From Doryteuthis pealeii (lineage: Eukaryota; Mollusca; Cephalopoda; Myopsida; Loliginidae), in NCBI GenBank assembly GCA_023376005.1, contig CM042147.1, forward strand, positions 118,726,912 through 118,790,911: DNA of 64,000 nucleotides. The letters are read 5' to 3'. Within the stretch, counting starts at the first letter, position 1. Each line of letters begins with the position of its first letter. The position numbers were made by a program, and so were the translations under genes. Positions 21,631-31,186 of this stretch are shown here, in pieces. The notes beneath the pieces were generated by a model that saw only the letters and a program-made list of their open reading frames with translations, searched no databases and was not told where the DNA came from.

Positions 21631-21918
21631 TGTTTTAAGTGAACTTGTTAACATAAGCATATCCGAAGCTCGCTCATACCTCATGTTTTAGCTCTCAACA
21701 CAAAGTAAAAATGACTTAATAAGAGCTTGTAACTCAGAAAACTCCTAAGTTAGGACACTCATATATCAAAGTACCACTGTACAAAGAAAACAAAATTGTT
21801 TAGAAGAAATTGAAGTGAATTTATATAAAGAATGAGTTTTGTCAATAAACAAACTAAAAATGGCCGCTGTTATGATCAACACTTATGATTTGCCATACAA
21901 ACCAATTAATGAAAAATG

Positions 21919-21951
<33 letters not shown>

Positions 21952-22077
21952 GAGAAAATAAAAAGTTAGAAACAAACAAATCTTAAAAGATAATAAAAAT
22001 AAATAACAAAGACCCAAAATACAAAACAGAAAATTAAGTTTAGATTTACTGATCACCCTCTTCACTTCTAAATACCC
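21631..22077. other. Intergenic, nothing recognised
   Basis: AT-rich with a 27-A run near 21918. The duplication with 58.9-64 kb reaches here and is cut by the window end, so its true right limit is unknown. Confidence 0.45.
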
Positions 22078-22385
22078 ACCTAGATTTATAGACTAGCCAT
22101 GGTCATGTGATTGACTCTTGTAACCAATCACTAGCAATACTACTGGCCTGATAGAATACTTAAACCCTCCACATTGGTCATAATTAAAACTGCACTGTGA
22201 GGATGGACAGACATAGGATTGTCGGATCTTTACCAATACTCTCGAAGGACTTATACGATTACCAGTAACTGAGAACACTTTAGTAACCAAAGGATTCATT
22301 ATCGACAGGCTCTTTATCAAGGATCCAATTCCATCAGATAAGCGCTTCTGCTATAAGACCAAAGAATGGCCCTTAAAAATGTAAC
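22078..22385 (+). repeat. K-family interspersed repeat, diverged
   Basis: GATTTATAGACTAGCCATGG, AACCAAAGGATTCATTATC and AGAATGGCCCTTAAAAATGT parallel 18165-18425. Confidence 0.68.
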
Positions 22386-22896
22386 AATCACCCCACCTCC
22401 CTTACACGTCTTTAGAAAACATTTGTTAATAACTTATAAGTAGAATTTGAAAAGAAACCATTTAATATTATTTAAAAAAAACAAACTGAGAATGAATTGG
22501 ACAAAATATTATGAATAAGGATGAAACACCTGACTATAAACAACAAAACCTTTATCAAAAATATATTAAATCTTTTTATTTTATCCTATGAATTCAAGTT
22601 CTGAATCCATAATTGAATCAAAGGATTGATTCTTCCCCCTCCCCACAAAAAATAGCCATTTTGAATAATTTTTTATGGTTTCCATATCAAGTTGAAAATA
22701 AGTACAAAATAAAATATTGGTGGGTGTTTAATGACATATCAACCCCTTGTGGGTTATTTAATGCCAAATCTTTTTTTAAACATGATTTGTTTAACTCCAT
22801 GCATAAACAGAAATAATTTTCATTAATATCATGTATAAATTGGTAGAGAAAATTTTTATGTTATATTTTTTCATTAACTTCATGTGTATTAATAAT
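22386..22896. other. AT-rich intergenic
   Basis: Only a C/LINE-type tail fragment (AATGACATATCAACCCCTTG, 22728) is recognisable. Confidence 0.45.
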
Positions 22897-23131
22897 GTAA
22901 GTAAAGTAAAGTCAACAGGGCAGCCTAAAGTCGGTATCAGCCAGTCAGCGAGGGAGTCTATCCCCTTTTCAATAGCGCTAGACCAAGGAGATTGTTTTTA
23001 GCATCTGAGGTGGAGCGCCACACCTACCCCTTACTTTACTGCACAGATCCCTGTGCTACTCATACGCTGAGTTGGCGGGGACCGGTATCGAACTAGGAAC
23101 CTTGTGGTTTCTAGCTGAGCGCTCTACCGAA
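22897..23131 (-). mobile_element. A-family tRNA-derived SINE
   Basis: Well-preserved copy from GTAAAGTAAAGTCAACAGGG to GCTCTACCGA; the last head bases are lost. Confidence 0.87.
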
Positions 23132-24345
23132 TAACAAAAAGTGTCCTGTTTACTTTATTAATATATAATTTAAAAAAAAAAAAAAATACCATAGGGAGTT
23201 TCAAATTTCAATAGTAGATTTTTAATATAAAAATAAAGAATCTAAATACACTAATAGTAGATATAGCAATGTGTTATGTAAGTGATTTGGTACATTATTC
23301 TAGTGACCTTAATGAAATAATTTTATTGGCCCCTGTCAGTGTTGACTGAGAAAAATAGTTACATGAAATGTTAGAATAAATTTATCCACTTTAATTCTAA
23401 TGTATAATTATAGGATTATTTTCTATGGTATCAAAAAGGCCAATAATGAAAAATTCATTTTCACAAATTAACATAATTAACATAAGGTCATAAAATAAAA
23501 TAATACAAATTTCTATCATTTTTTTTCAACATAAATATTATTATTTCATAACAAACAGATATTTTTCTATTATTGTCAAATTGCTAGAAATTTGAAACTC
23601 CAATAATATCACATTTGAATATCTGGTTTTAATAAATGGCATTTTTCTCTGACATCTTTATATAAAAAAAACTTCTATGCAATTTTTTTGTTTGTTTTAC
23701 ATTATAGAAAACAATAACAAAGAGATATAGAGAACTAAATCATTTTAAAAATTTATTCTATTTACAAATATCAAATTATCAATGTGGACATTTTTCAGAA
23801 GTTATATCAGGTAAATGTCTTGTATTTTGGGTTCAGTCAGTCATTAACACACACACAAACACACAAAAAAAGTCTGAACAACAATTTTTTTGCAGTCAAC
23901 TGCTGTGTATACTTACTGCTATTCATTTCGTACAGCATTTAGACCCCTAATATCATATAAAGTTATAAGTGAAAGTACTTTTGCAACAAATATTTTTGAA
24001 AGTGAATTAAATTCTCCAAAATAGTAAAACTGGTCCAATTTTCTAAGATGAGGAATTATTATGATATACTTGGACTTTAGTCCTCATCTAGCTAAAGTTA
24101 AATTTTGTGATATAGGTATTTTAGTAACCTTTTTATAAATATGAAATAAAACCTTTTAAAACATTGGAATACAAACATGGGTGAGTGAAAAAATTGTCTT
24201 ATTCTACTGCTATTTCTGTAGGTATCAGAGTATATCCAGTAACTACCCTTTTTAGAACAGTGGGGAGGTACTGCTTAGGAGATGGATCTACAGAAAACTC
24301 TTTTAAAAATGTAAAGTAAATAATAATAAAATGAATAATAAAAAA
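23132..24345. other. AT-rich intergenic, nothing recognised
   Basis: No repeat family or coding resemblance found; a short (CA) run lies near 23850. Confidence 0.45.
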
Positions 24346-24561
24346 AGTAAGTCGTCGGGGTGGCCTAAAGTCGGTATCAGCCAGACAGTGAGGGAGTCTA
24401 TCCCCTTTTCACTAGTACTAGACTAAGGAGATTGTTTGGGCGTCTCACTTTACTGCACATATCCCCGTGCTACTCATACGCTGAGTTGGTGAGGGCCGGG
24501 TTCAAACTAGGAACCTCAAGGTTCCCAGCCGGACACTCTACCGACTGAGTTAAGCCGGCCC
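24346..24561 (-). mobile_element. A-family tRNA-derived SINE
   Basis: GGGCCGGCTTAACTCAGTCG head on the minus strand; internal deletion around the TGAGGTGGAGCGC segment. Confidence 0.86.
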
Positions 24562-24564
24562 ATT

Positions 24565-24923
24565 TAAGAATTGAATATTTTGTTGGCAGATTAAATCTGT
24601 TTAGAACAAACTTGTTTTTTTAATGAATATCACTTTCTTCAAGTTCCGCTTAAGATAATATTTACTTAATGGTGTTTTTTTTTTAATACTTAACTTAAAT
24701 CAAGAAAGTTTAAATTCTATTTGAATCAGTTGGGTAATTTTTTTTTTCTAAAAGAAAAAAAAAAAAAAGAAGATATGAAACAAATGATTTTCTATACATT
24801 AGTGAACATATATGGACACCGGATGCTGTGCTGAGGACTTGCCAGGAGCGATGACCGATAAGGACGAGTAGCGAGAGAGAAAGTCATGGGACGACTTGAT
24901 ATCTTTATAAACAGATGAAGGAA

Positions 24924-24975
<52 letters not shown>
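24565..24975. repeat. Diverged tandem duplication, copy 1
   Basis: Parallels 25040-25660: TTGAATATTTTGTTGGCAGA, TTCTTCAAGTTCCGCTTAAG, CTTTATAAACAGATGAAGGA, then an AT run. It contains an RTE fragment (24811-24898) absent from copy 2. Confidence 0.8.
24811..24898 (+). pseudogene. RTE-type LINE RT C-terminal fragment
   Basis: The translation shows relics of the C-LEDLP-MxDR tail typical of RTE reverse transcriptase proteins (GCTGAGGACTTGCCAGGAGC, ATGACCGATAAGGACGAG). Frameshifted and truncated. Confidence 0.6.
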
Positions 24976-24977
<2 letters not shown>

Positions 24978-25039
24978 CTTAAGATATCAGAAACTTCTTT
25001 GAAAATGTAAATATGATGAAATATTTCAAACGATTCCTG

Positions 25040-25660
25040 ATAATCAGAATTGAATATTCTGTCAGCAGATTAAATTTGTTTAAAACAAACTTTTTTTTTT
25101 TTTTAATAAATATTGTTTTCTTCAAGTTCTGTTTGATATAATATTTACTTAATGCTGTTTTTTTTTTTTTTTTTTTAAATATTTAACTTAACCCATTGAA
25201 CACTGGTGGTACTTTCATCCCCGCCCCTCAATCGAATAATCAGTTTACCAGTGCAGATATCACACTCAAAGTGCAGAGAGTAAATTTAGGCCCAGGAGCT
25301 CAAGGCTCAAAAGGGTTAAATTTAGTATATTGTAGTCATATATTTTGGAGGACGATACAGCTATAAAAAACATACAGAAGCAAACCAAAAATTGTCAGTT
25401 TTATTATTTTTAATTGGATACATATTTAAAATAAAAAATTCCACTAGAGTCAAAAAAATAAATCTCTATTTTCTATAAGTAGAAGAAAGCTTAAAAATCC
25501 TGCTTTAATAGCTGAGTTACTGTTATTCAAGAGAAGAAATGACAAAGATACAAAGAAATAGAAAAAATAATGATTTGCTATATATTAGTAAACATCTAAG
25601 TCTTTATAAATAGATGAAGGAAATGATGTATATGTATATATATATATATATATTATATAA
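25040..25660. repeat. Diverged tandem duplication, copy 2
   Basis: Second copy of 24565-24975, interrupted by a TTAA-flanked element at 25192-25315. Confidence 0.8.
25192..25315. mobile_element. Short TTAA-flanked MITE
   Basis: TTAA at 25188-25191 and 25316-25319, ends CCCATTGAAC and CTCAAAAGGG. Different in sequence from the 230-bp TTAA MITE. Copy 1 of the tandem duplication lacks it. Confidence 0.65.
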
Positions 25661-25771
25661 AAGTGTTGTTCTGGTTCCAACAGGAGAAAATTCAATATTT
25701 TATAAAAAAGAAGGTCCGCAAAATGGATTATGTTTTTAGAAAAAATTTTTTATTATTTTTATCTTAAATAT

Positions 25772-25810
25772 GCGACACGTGTTTCAGATCTTCTGGTATC
25801 TTCTTCAGGC
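25772..25810 (-). ncRNA. Hammerhead ribozyme motif (left arm)
   Basis: Mirror of 25837-25875 on the minus strand: GC, CTGAAGA, stem II AGAT/ATCT, GAAA, CACGTG, TC, GC. All core bases canonical. Confidence 0.68.
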
Positions 25811-25836
25811 TTTGATCAAAAATATTATTGATCAAA

Positions 25837-25875
25837 GCCTGAAGAAGATACCAGAAGATCTGAAACACGTGTCGC
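25837..25875 (+). ncRNA. Hammerhead ribozyme motif (right arm)
   Basis: CTGAAGA 25839-25845, stem II AGAT (25846-25849) with ATCT (25858-25861), GAAA 25862-25865, palindromic stem III CACGTG 25866-25871, cleavage triplet GTC ending 25873. Stem I begins GC/GC and may extend beyond an internal loop as ATTATT/AATAAT. Confidence 0.7.
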
Positions 25876-26030
25876 ATATGTAAGATAAAAATAATAAAAT
25901 TTTTTTCTAAAAACATAATCCATTTTGCGGACCTTCTTTTTTATATATATATATACCAGAGACACTTGAAAAGTAATGATTCCTATTGAATTCTATGGAA
26001 ACTATAACAAATGCAGAAAGTACAATAACA

Positions 26031-26127
26031 CTAGTATTATCTGCGTTATTCAGACTATTGTCCCCATCTTCATTGTTATTTGTACAACGTTTCGGCCAAT
26101 ATGCAATCCGGCCTTCTTCAGGATGAA
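26031..26127 (-). repeat. E-family terminal fragment with hammerhead core
   Basis: On the minus strand: CTGAAGA, GGCCG and CGGCC-like stem II strands, GAAA, CGTT, GTAC. It abuts a Penelope-like ORF fragment. Confidence 0.6.
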
Positions 26128-26277
26128 GTTAGAATAATAGATAGAGAAGAACATTGGAAGAGAAGATGCCTCAAAGAATCAGCACATATGATAGGCTGTA
26201 CTGGGCTGTTAAGTGGACCTAGCATAGAAATGAATACAATATGGGAATCCATAATTGAGAAGGCTAGTTCAGATTGA
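26128..26277 (+). pseudogene. Penelope-like element C-terminal ORF fragment
   Basis: The translation VRIIDREEHWKRRCLKESAH, then MIGCTGLLSGPSIEMNTIW, resembles the tail of proteins encoded by GIY-YIG-containing Penelope-like retroelements (pattern I-x-x-E-x-HW-x-KR-x-x-KE, PSIE-x-x-x-IW). Recognised from memory of the family pattern only. No RT domain remains. Its join to an E-family hammerhead end suggests the E terminus derives from such elements. Confidence 0.5.
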
Positions 26278-26430
26278 GAAAGGAGAGAGAGAAAGGAGAG
26301 AAAAAAAAAACAAAAAAAAACACAATATGAGTCTAGTTAAAAAAATCATACATAAAAATGAATAGGTAGATATTCTAGCCAAAACAAGACATTAGGTTTA
26401 TAAGTTCCCAAAATTCACACTCAATTGTCC

Positions 26431-26756
26431 AATTGGACACATGGCCTAGTGGATAAGGTAGTTAGGTTAAGACAGTTCTAAGTGACAGTTATCTCTGGAT
26501 TCCGAGTAGAGGCAGTAACATAGAAAAATAATTAACACAACTCCTACCCCAGCTATGGTTAGCGAGAACAGGATATGCCCGTGGACTAAATAAAGGGTTA
26601 GGTTCAACGTTCCGTGATGGCTCCCGATTACGACAAGAAAGTTCCAGAGTCCGAAAAGAAATACCTGAAGAAGGCCGGAGGCCATATCGGCTGAAACGTT
26701 GTACAAATAATGAAGAAGGGGACAATAGTCTGAATAATGCAGATAATACTAATCAT
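26431..26756 (+). mobile_element. E-family tRNA-headed repeat with hammerhead
   Basis: Head ACATGGCCTAGTGGATAAGG (box A-like), though the box B segment is deleted here. Body TAGAGGCAGTAACATAG and CCCCAGCTATGGTTAGC, an internal 18-bp-type repeat (AAGAAAGTTCCAGAGTCCG), then the hammerhead at 26662-26703 and the end GATAATACTAATC. Confidence 0.78.
26662..26703 (+). ncRNA. Hammerhead ribozyme motif, E family
   Basis: TAC, CTGAAGA 26665-26671, stem II GGCCG (26673-26677) with CGGCT (26688-26692), GAAA 26693-26696, CGTT, then GTA closing stem I. Stem III is reduced to essentially one pair. Confidence 0.58.
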
Positions 26757-26899
26757 CAAGCCTCTTCTCAAACATTCAGAGAAATACAATAACACTGTTG
26801 AATAGAACAAGTTTTCAGCTACAAAAGACTTATATATTTTCCATAGTGACCATTCTTGCCAGTGATGAACAAGAGCTTGCCTGCCATGCTTATTAGAGG

Positions 26900-27540
26900 G
26901 TCGCTCTAAAAGTAATGCCTCCTATCTCATTATGTTATCCCACAATGTGAGGGCGTCACATTGTGGTGTAATGGTTAGCAAGCTAGTCTCTCACAAAGCT
27001 ATTACTATTGAATAATGAGTTTGATCCACACTGGATGTCCCATACTTGTGCCCTTGTGTCACATCCTACACGTTGCGAACACGTTGGGTAAATACCCACA
27101 ATTTGAGAGGGAAATTTTGGCAGTATGACAGAGTTTAAACCTTCCCAACAATAACTCAGAAAATTTTTTTTGTCTATCTAAAAGACATGCCTACTATTTC
27201 ATCATGTTGTCCCACAATGTGAGAGGTGAATGTTGGTGGTATGGCAGTAGAGTTTAAACCTTCCCACCAATAACCCAGAATTCTTTTTTTTTTTTTCGAC
27301 TTAAACGACATGCCTCCTATTTTATCATGTCGTCGTATAATATGAGAGGTAAATGTTGGTGGCATGGCAGTAGAGTTTAGACCTTCCCAGCAATAACCCA
27401 GAATGTTTTTCATCTATCTAAAAGACATGCCTCTTATTTTATTAAGTTGTCCCACAATGAGAGAAGAGGATGTTGGTGGTATGGCAGTAGAATTTAAAGC
27501 ACCAATAACCCAGAATGTTCTTTTTTGTCTATTTAAAGAT
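26900..27540. repeat. About 120-bp tandem repeat, 4 units, first split by a SINE
   Basis: GACATGCCTCCTATTTTATC-type starts at 27184, 27307 and 27424, with a diverged first unit from about 26910. Each contains GGTATGGCAGTAGAGTTTAA and CCAATAACCCAGAA. The start AGAGGGTCGCTCTAAAAGTA resembles mariner-type ends; weak. Confidence 0.78.
26952..27094 (+). mobile_element. Short tRNA-headed SINE with target duplication
   Basis: Flanked by CCCACAATGTGAG (26939-26951) and CCCACAATTTGAG (27095-27107). The head contains GTGGTGTAATGGTTAGCAAG and GAGTTTGATCC (boxes A and B). It ends in a B-family-like tail TTGTGTCACATCCTACACG and GTTGGGTAAATA, without the B body. Confidence 0.82.
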
Positions 27541-27755
27541 AGTAGCCAAGTTGTCTGACAAATTGACATCTGACAAAAGTATAGGCACATCATTCAATTC
27601 ATCCATGGGCAAAAAATTGCATCCATTGACACTTTATGAACATTTATGGAAAGCAAACAGTGAATCTGATCACAATTAGGTGCTGGGCAATGTATCCCAA
27701 CAATGTGAGTAACAAGCTAATGTTCAACACAGCTGTCAACCAATGCAAGTATATA

Positions 27756-28039
27756 TATTTACCAACCCCTCCGCACGAGCAGGATGTAACACAAGGTCAA
27801 TTTCTTAAGCGGAGTTTAACAGGTTTTAATTCAGAGTTTTCCTTCTCCTAGACTGGTTGCCTAACCAAGGTTAAAGAGCCCAGTCTGCCCTACTATTTAC
27901 ACATAGCTGGAGGGAGAGTAAGATTCATACCTTTCCCAAGAGTATTAGCGCTAAGTGAAATGCAATTACCACGTCCAGGATTTGAACTTGGTGTGATAAG
28001 CCCATTTCCTATGAAGTTAACCATTACACCCCGCGCGAT
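27756..28039 (-). mobile_element. B-family SINE, full length
   Basis: Tail TATATATTTACCAACCCCTC at the low-coordinate end. Body, box B-like region and head (CGCGCGGGGTGTAATGGTTA on the minus strand) all present. Confidence 0.88.
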
Positions 28040-28136
28040 GAAGGTGTCTATAGCGCTACATATGAAATATCATACTCTAAGAGTTTAGAAAAGGCAGAAG
28101 CAATCAGAAATGTATTTATGTATAGATTCTTTAAGC

Positions 28137-28494
28137 CAGCGGTCCCCAACCACCGGGCTGCGACTCGGTACAGGGCCACACAGAATGTTTGAATTTAAAA
28201 ATTTTTTTTCTTTTATTGATTATCAGTCTAAATGTTAATTTAGAAAGGATTTTCGTTCTAAAATAAATATTTTCATTTACAGAGATGTTGTTGATTTTTA
28301 ATTTATGAACAAAAGGTTGTTTATTGTCTGTTGATGTTTGCATTTGACATAAGACCACTGCGGATGATTTATTATTAGATTACGTCATTAACGATTATCG
28401 AGCAAATGTAGTCCGGAGCATATGAAGGCCGGTCTGTGAAAATATTGTCTTAGATGAAATTGGTCTGTGGCGCAAAAAAAGTTGGGGGCCGCTG
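28137..28494. mobile_element. Non-autonomous hAT element
   Basis: 358 bp with ends CAGCGGTCCCCAACC and GTTGGGGGCCGCTG, flanked by a perfect 8-bp duplication CTTTAAGC (28129-28136 and 28495-28502). No transposase ORF. Confidence 0.94.
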
Positions 28495-28561
28495 CTTTAA
28501 GCTACAGAAATAGCCAAAGATGGTTTGAAAATTTTAATGTCAATCATCTGCTTTTAAGGAA

Positions 28562-28800
28562 AAGTTTCCCAAATTTTATGGCATGTAGGCCATTTTATAA
28601 ACTTGAGCTTTTTGTGTTTATTACTTATTTGCTAGCAATATTAAATGAACTTAGAAAGCAATTTAATCTGTCCCATGATAAATGTTACATTTAATATATG
28701 ACAATAATATACAAATGTAATAATTCTTATGGGACAAAAGTGGTAATAGAAAACAATTTAAAAAAGTCTCTAAACTCTTCTATATAAGGAATCGAGCACT
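28562..28800 (+). repeat. F-family interspersed repeat
   Basis: TTTTATGGCATGTAGGCCAT, GCTAGCAATATTAAATGAAC, TTCTTATGGGACAAAAGTGG. Fragments recur at 29281-29391 and, inverted, at 36551-37215. Confidence 0.7.
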
Positions 28801-28872
28801 CTGTGACGGCATTTACACACAAAGCGATGTGTGTATTGAAACAGTTAAAATCCCCTTCCCATTCTATGAGTA

Positions 28873-29025
28873 AAGACAGCCTAATGGTTAAGGTGCCGGA
28901 CTGACACCCAACCGATCGGATTTCAATTCCGGCTGTAGGTAGCTTACAAAATGTCTAGCCACACTGAAGAGACTTGATAAGTCGAAACACGTGTCTGTGG
29001 ATGACCCTATATATTTATATATATA

Positions 29026-29058
<33 letters not shown>
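28873..29058 (+). mobile_element. tRNA-headed SINE carrying a hammerhead ribozyme
   Basis: Head CAGCCTAATGGTTAAGGTGC (box A-like) and GGATTTCAATTCC (box B-like), a short GGCTGTAGGTAGCTTAC link, then the complete hammerhead at 28959-29000, then GATGACCCTATATATTTAT and an (AT)n run. Decayed relatives are at 40136-40310 and 49705-49740. Confidence 0.75.
28959..29000 (+). ncRNA. Hammerhead ribozyme, best copy
   Basis: Stem I CCACA (28959-28963) pairs perfectly with TGTGG (28996-29000). Core CTGAAGA 28964-28970. Stem II GACTT (28971-28975), loop GAT, AAGTC (28979-28983). GAAA 28984-28987. Palindromic stem III CACGTG 28988-28993, then TC, so the GTC cleavage triplet ends at 28995. Every invariant position of the type I hammerhead core (CUGANGA, GAAA, NUH) is present. 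Confidence 0.85.
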
Positions 29059-29282
29059 CCAACCCCTCTGCACAAGCAGGATGTGACACAAAGTCAATTT
29101 CTTAAGCGGAGTTTAACAGGTTTGAATTCCCAGAGCCCAACCTGCTGGAGGGAGAGTGGTTGGATGCATACCTTTCCCAAGAGTATTAGCGCTATGTGAA
29201 ATGAAGCAGCAGCGCCGTCCAGGATTTGAACTCGTGTCACCGAGTCCATTTTCTGCGACTATCCATTACACCACACGCATCC
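29056..29282 (-). mobile_element. B-family SINE, internally deleted
   Basis: Tail ACCAACCCCTCTGCACAAGC; lacks about 60 bp of body; the head end is GTGTGGTGTAATGGATAGTC on the minus strand. Confidence 0.83.
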
Positions 29283-29391
29283 ATTTTATGGCATGTAGGC
29301 CACTTTATAAACTTGAGCTTTTTGAGTTTAATAATTATTTGCTAGCAATATTAAATGAACTTAGAAAGCAATTCACTGTCTCATCACACTG
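29281..29391 (+). repeat. F-family fragment
   Basis: TTTTATGGCATGTAGGCCAC through AGAAAGCAATTCAC. Confidence 0.65.
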
Positions 29392-29397
29392 AATTGT

Positions 29398-29762
29398 CCA
29401 ATTGGACACATAGCCTAGTGGATAAAGGAGTTAGGTTTAAGTGACAGTTATCTCTAGACTGCAAGTTCAATACTGGTCAGGGGCAGCAGTAACATAGAAT
29501 AATAATTAACACAGCTTAACACCTGTACCCCAGCTATGGTTAGTGGAATGAGAACAAGATACCCCTGTGGACTGAATAAAGGGTTACGTTCAAAGTTCTG
29601 TGATGGCTCCTGATTACGACAAGAAGGTTCTTGAGTTCAAGAAAGTATCAGAGTCTGACAAGAAATACCTGAAGAAGGCTGGAGGTTACATCGACCGAAA
29701 CGTTGTACAGATAACAATGAAGAAGAGGACAATAGTCCGAATAATTCAAATAATACTAATTT
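29398..29762 (+). mobile_element. E-family tRNA-headed repeat
   Basis: GGACACATAGCCTAGTGGAT head, body as at 26431 and 33001. Hammerhead region 29665-29715 with CTGAAGA and GAAA but a mismatched stem II (GGCTG against CGACC). Ends AATAATACTAAT. Confidence 0.78.
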
Positions 29763-29859
29763 GGAAAATTGGTTTTCTTTGGACATTTCCATTTCCTATA
29801 TAAATACCTCTTTAATATCATATCATCACAGTTCGATTTAAACATCTTGACTATCCTTG

Positions 29860-30060
29860 TTTGGTTTAGTTTTTTTGTTTAATGGCATATCAACTGTATT
29901 GGGTTATTCAATGCCAAAGCACAGAAGAGCAGTGGTCCTATTTACCCATAGCTGTTCATATCTTTCTCAAAGTGAACATAATAGTAAGACTGGATTTTGA
30001 ACTCGATTATTAAGATGTCGCAGTGCAGCATGTTAACCACTACGCAATGAGATCTCCTCC
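29860..30060 (-). mobile_element. C-family SINE
   Basis: Tail TTGGTTTAGTTTTTTTGTTT and AATGGCATATCAAC; head GAGATCTCATTGCGTAGTGG on the minus strand. Confidence 0.8.
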
Positions 30061-30436
30061 CACTAAAAAAAAAAAAAAAAAAAAAAAAATGGATGTGTCT
30101 ATAAAACATACAAGACATATAATGTTCAACACAGCTGTCAACCTATGAAAAAGAGCATCTTGATCAGCTCATTAGAATTGGGCCAGTGAAAGATGGACTA
30201 CATTTTTCTGATAATCTCATCATTATCGTCACTGAGAAGGAGTAGTCTCCACTGATACAGATTTTACAAGCACAGAATGTAGTCTCATGTTCATTGCTAG
30301 TGAAAACGTATGGCCAATGGTGGTGATTATGTGGAGGGAAATATCCTGGGTAGTTGTAAACTTGCTCTATACAATAGTGTTGTCCTTGTATTTGTTGTTT
30401 CCATGGAAATAAATAAAAGGCATTACTTTCAGAACA

Positions 30437-30471
<35 letters not shown>

Positions 30472-30950
30472 TGATATATAAGAGAAAGATCAATAAAAGC
30501 AAGAAAAAAATGTCAATATCTCAAATTTATTGTACATTTCAAGTGGCAGTAGTAATTATTATCCAACACAGCGTGTTGAAAAAGAACATTTTTTTCTTTC
30601 TTTTTCATTTTTATTGCTGAAATGGGGGTTCTTTTTTTTTGGTTTCTTTTTTTGCTTTTTTAAAAATTCTTTTTTTTTTAAAGTTTTTTTTCAGGTTTTT
30701 ATTTTTTTTACATTTTTTTCAACAAAACGTAAAAAAATAAATAAAATAAATTAAAATAAATTACAAAGCAGTAAACTTTCCTTTTGTCAGATCTAATGTT
30801 GATAAATTATTTTGCATTTGACTGTGCATCACTCGTTTGGAAAAAAAAAAAAAAAAAAAAAAAAAATGACCCCCTCCAATATTTAATATGTTCAGATGAA
30901 CATATGAAAATTATGACAATTGTATTCTTAAGGACATAGAAAATGTGATG
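30061..30950. other. Intergenic with A- and T-rich runs
   Basis: Poly(A) near 30066 and 30840, an (AT) run at 30440-30469, a T-rich stretch 30590-30730. No gene recognised. Confidence 0.5.
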
Positions 30951-31186
30951 TTTGGTTTCTTTGTTTAATGGCATATCAACCTTCATGGGTTATCTAATGC
31001 CAAAGCCATCCTTTTAAAATGACAGTAGTGGTACTATTTAACCCATAGTTGGGAGGATGAGGGGATTCAAACCTTTCCCAAGGGTATTAGTCCAAAAGTG
31101 AACACAATAGTGTGACTGGTGTTTCGAACTTGCTTACTACGATGTCACAATCCAGCAAATTAGTAACTACACCATGGCGACTCCCT
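30951..31186 (-). mobile_element. C-family SINE, near full length
   Basis: Tail TTTGGTTTCTTTGTTTAATG, body GGGAAAGGTTTGAATCC, head GGGAGTCGCCATGGTGTAGT on the minus strand. Confidence 0.85.

Larger units (their letters stand above)
16820..21960. repeat. Segmental duplication, copy 1 (at least 5.1 kb)
   Basis: Collinear and nearly identical to 58891-64000 in the same orientation. Copy 1 alone carries a palindromic insertion (about 17228-17424), the TTAA MITE at 19918-20146 and extra AAAGAAGTA units. Copy 2 alone carries an expanded (GA)n tract and a rearranged module at 62256-62632. No gene is recognised inside. Confidence 0.95.
25699..25944. repeat. Palindrome with divergent hammerhead pair
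   Basis: Arms of about 115 bp (GAAGGTCCGCAAAATGGATT and its inverse) joined at TTTGATCAAAAATATTATTG. Each arm carries one complete hammerhead motif, in opposite orientation. Confidence 0.93.
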
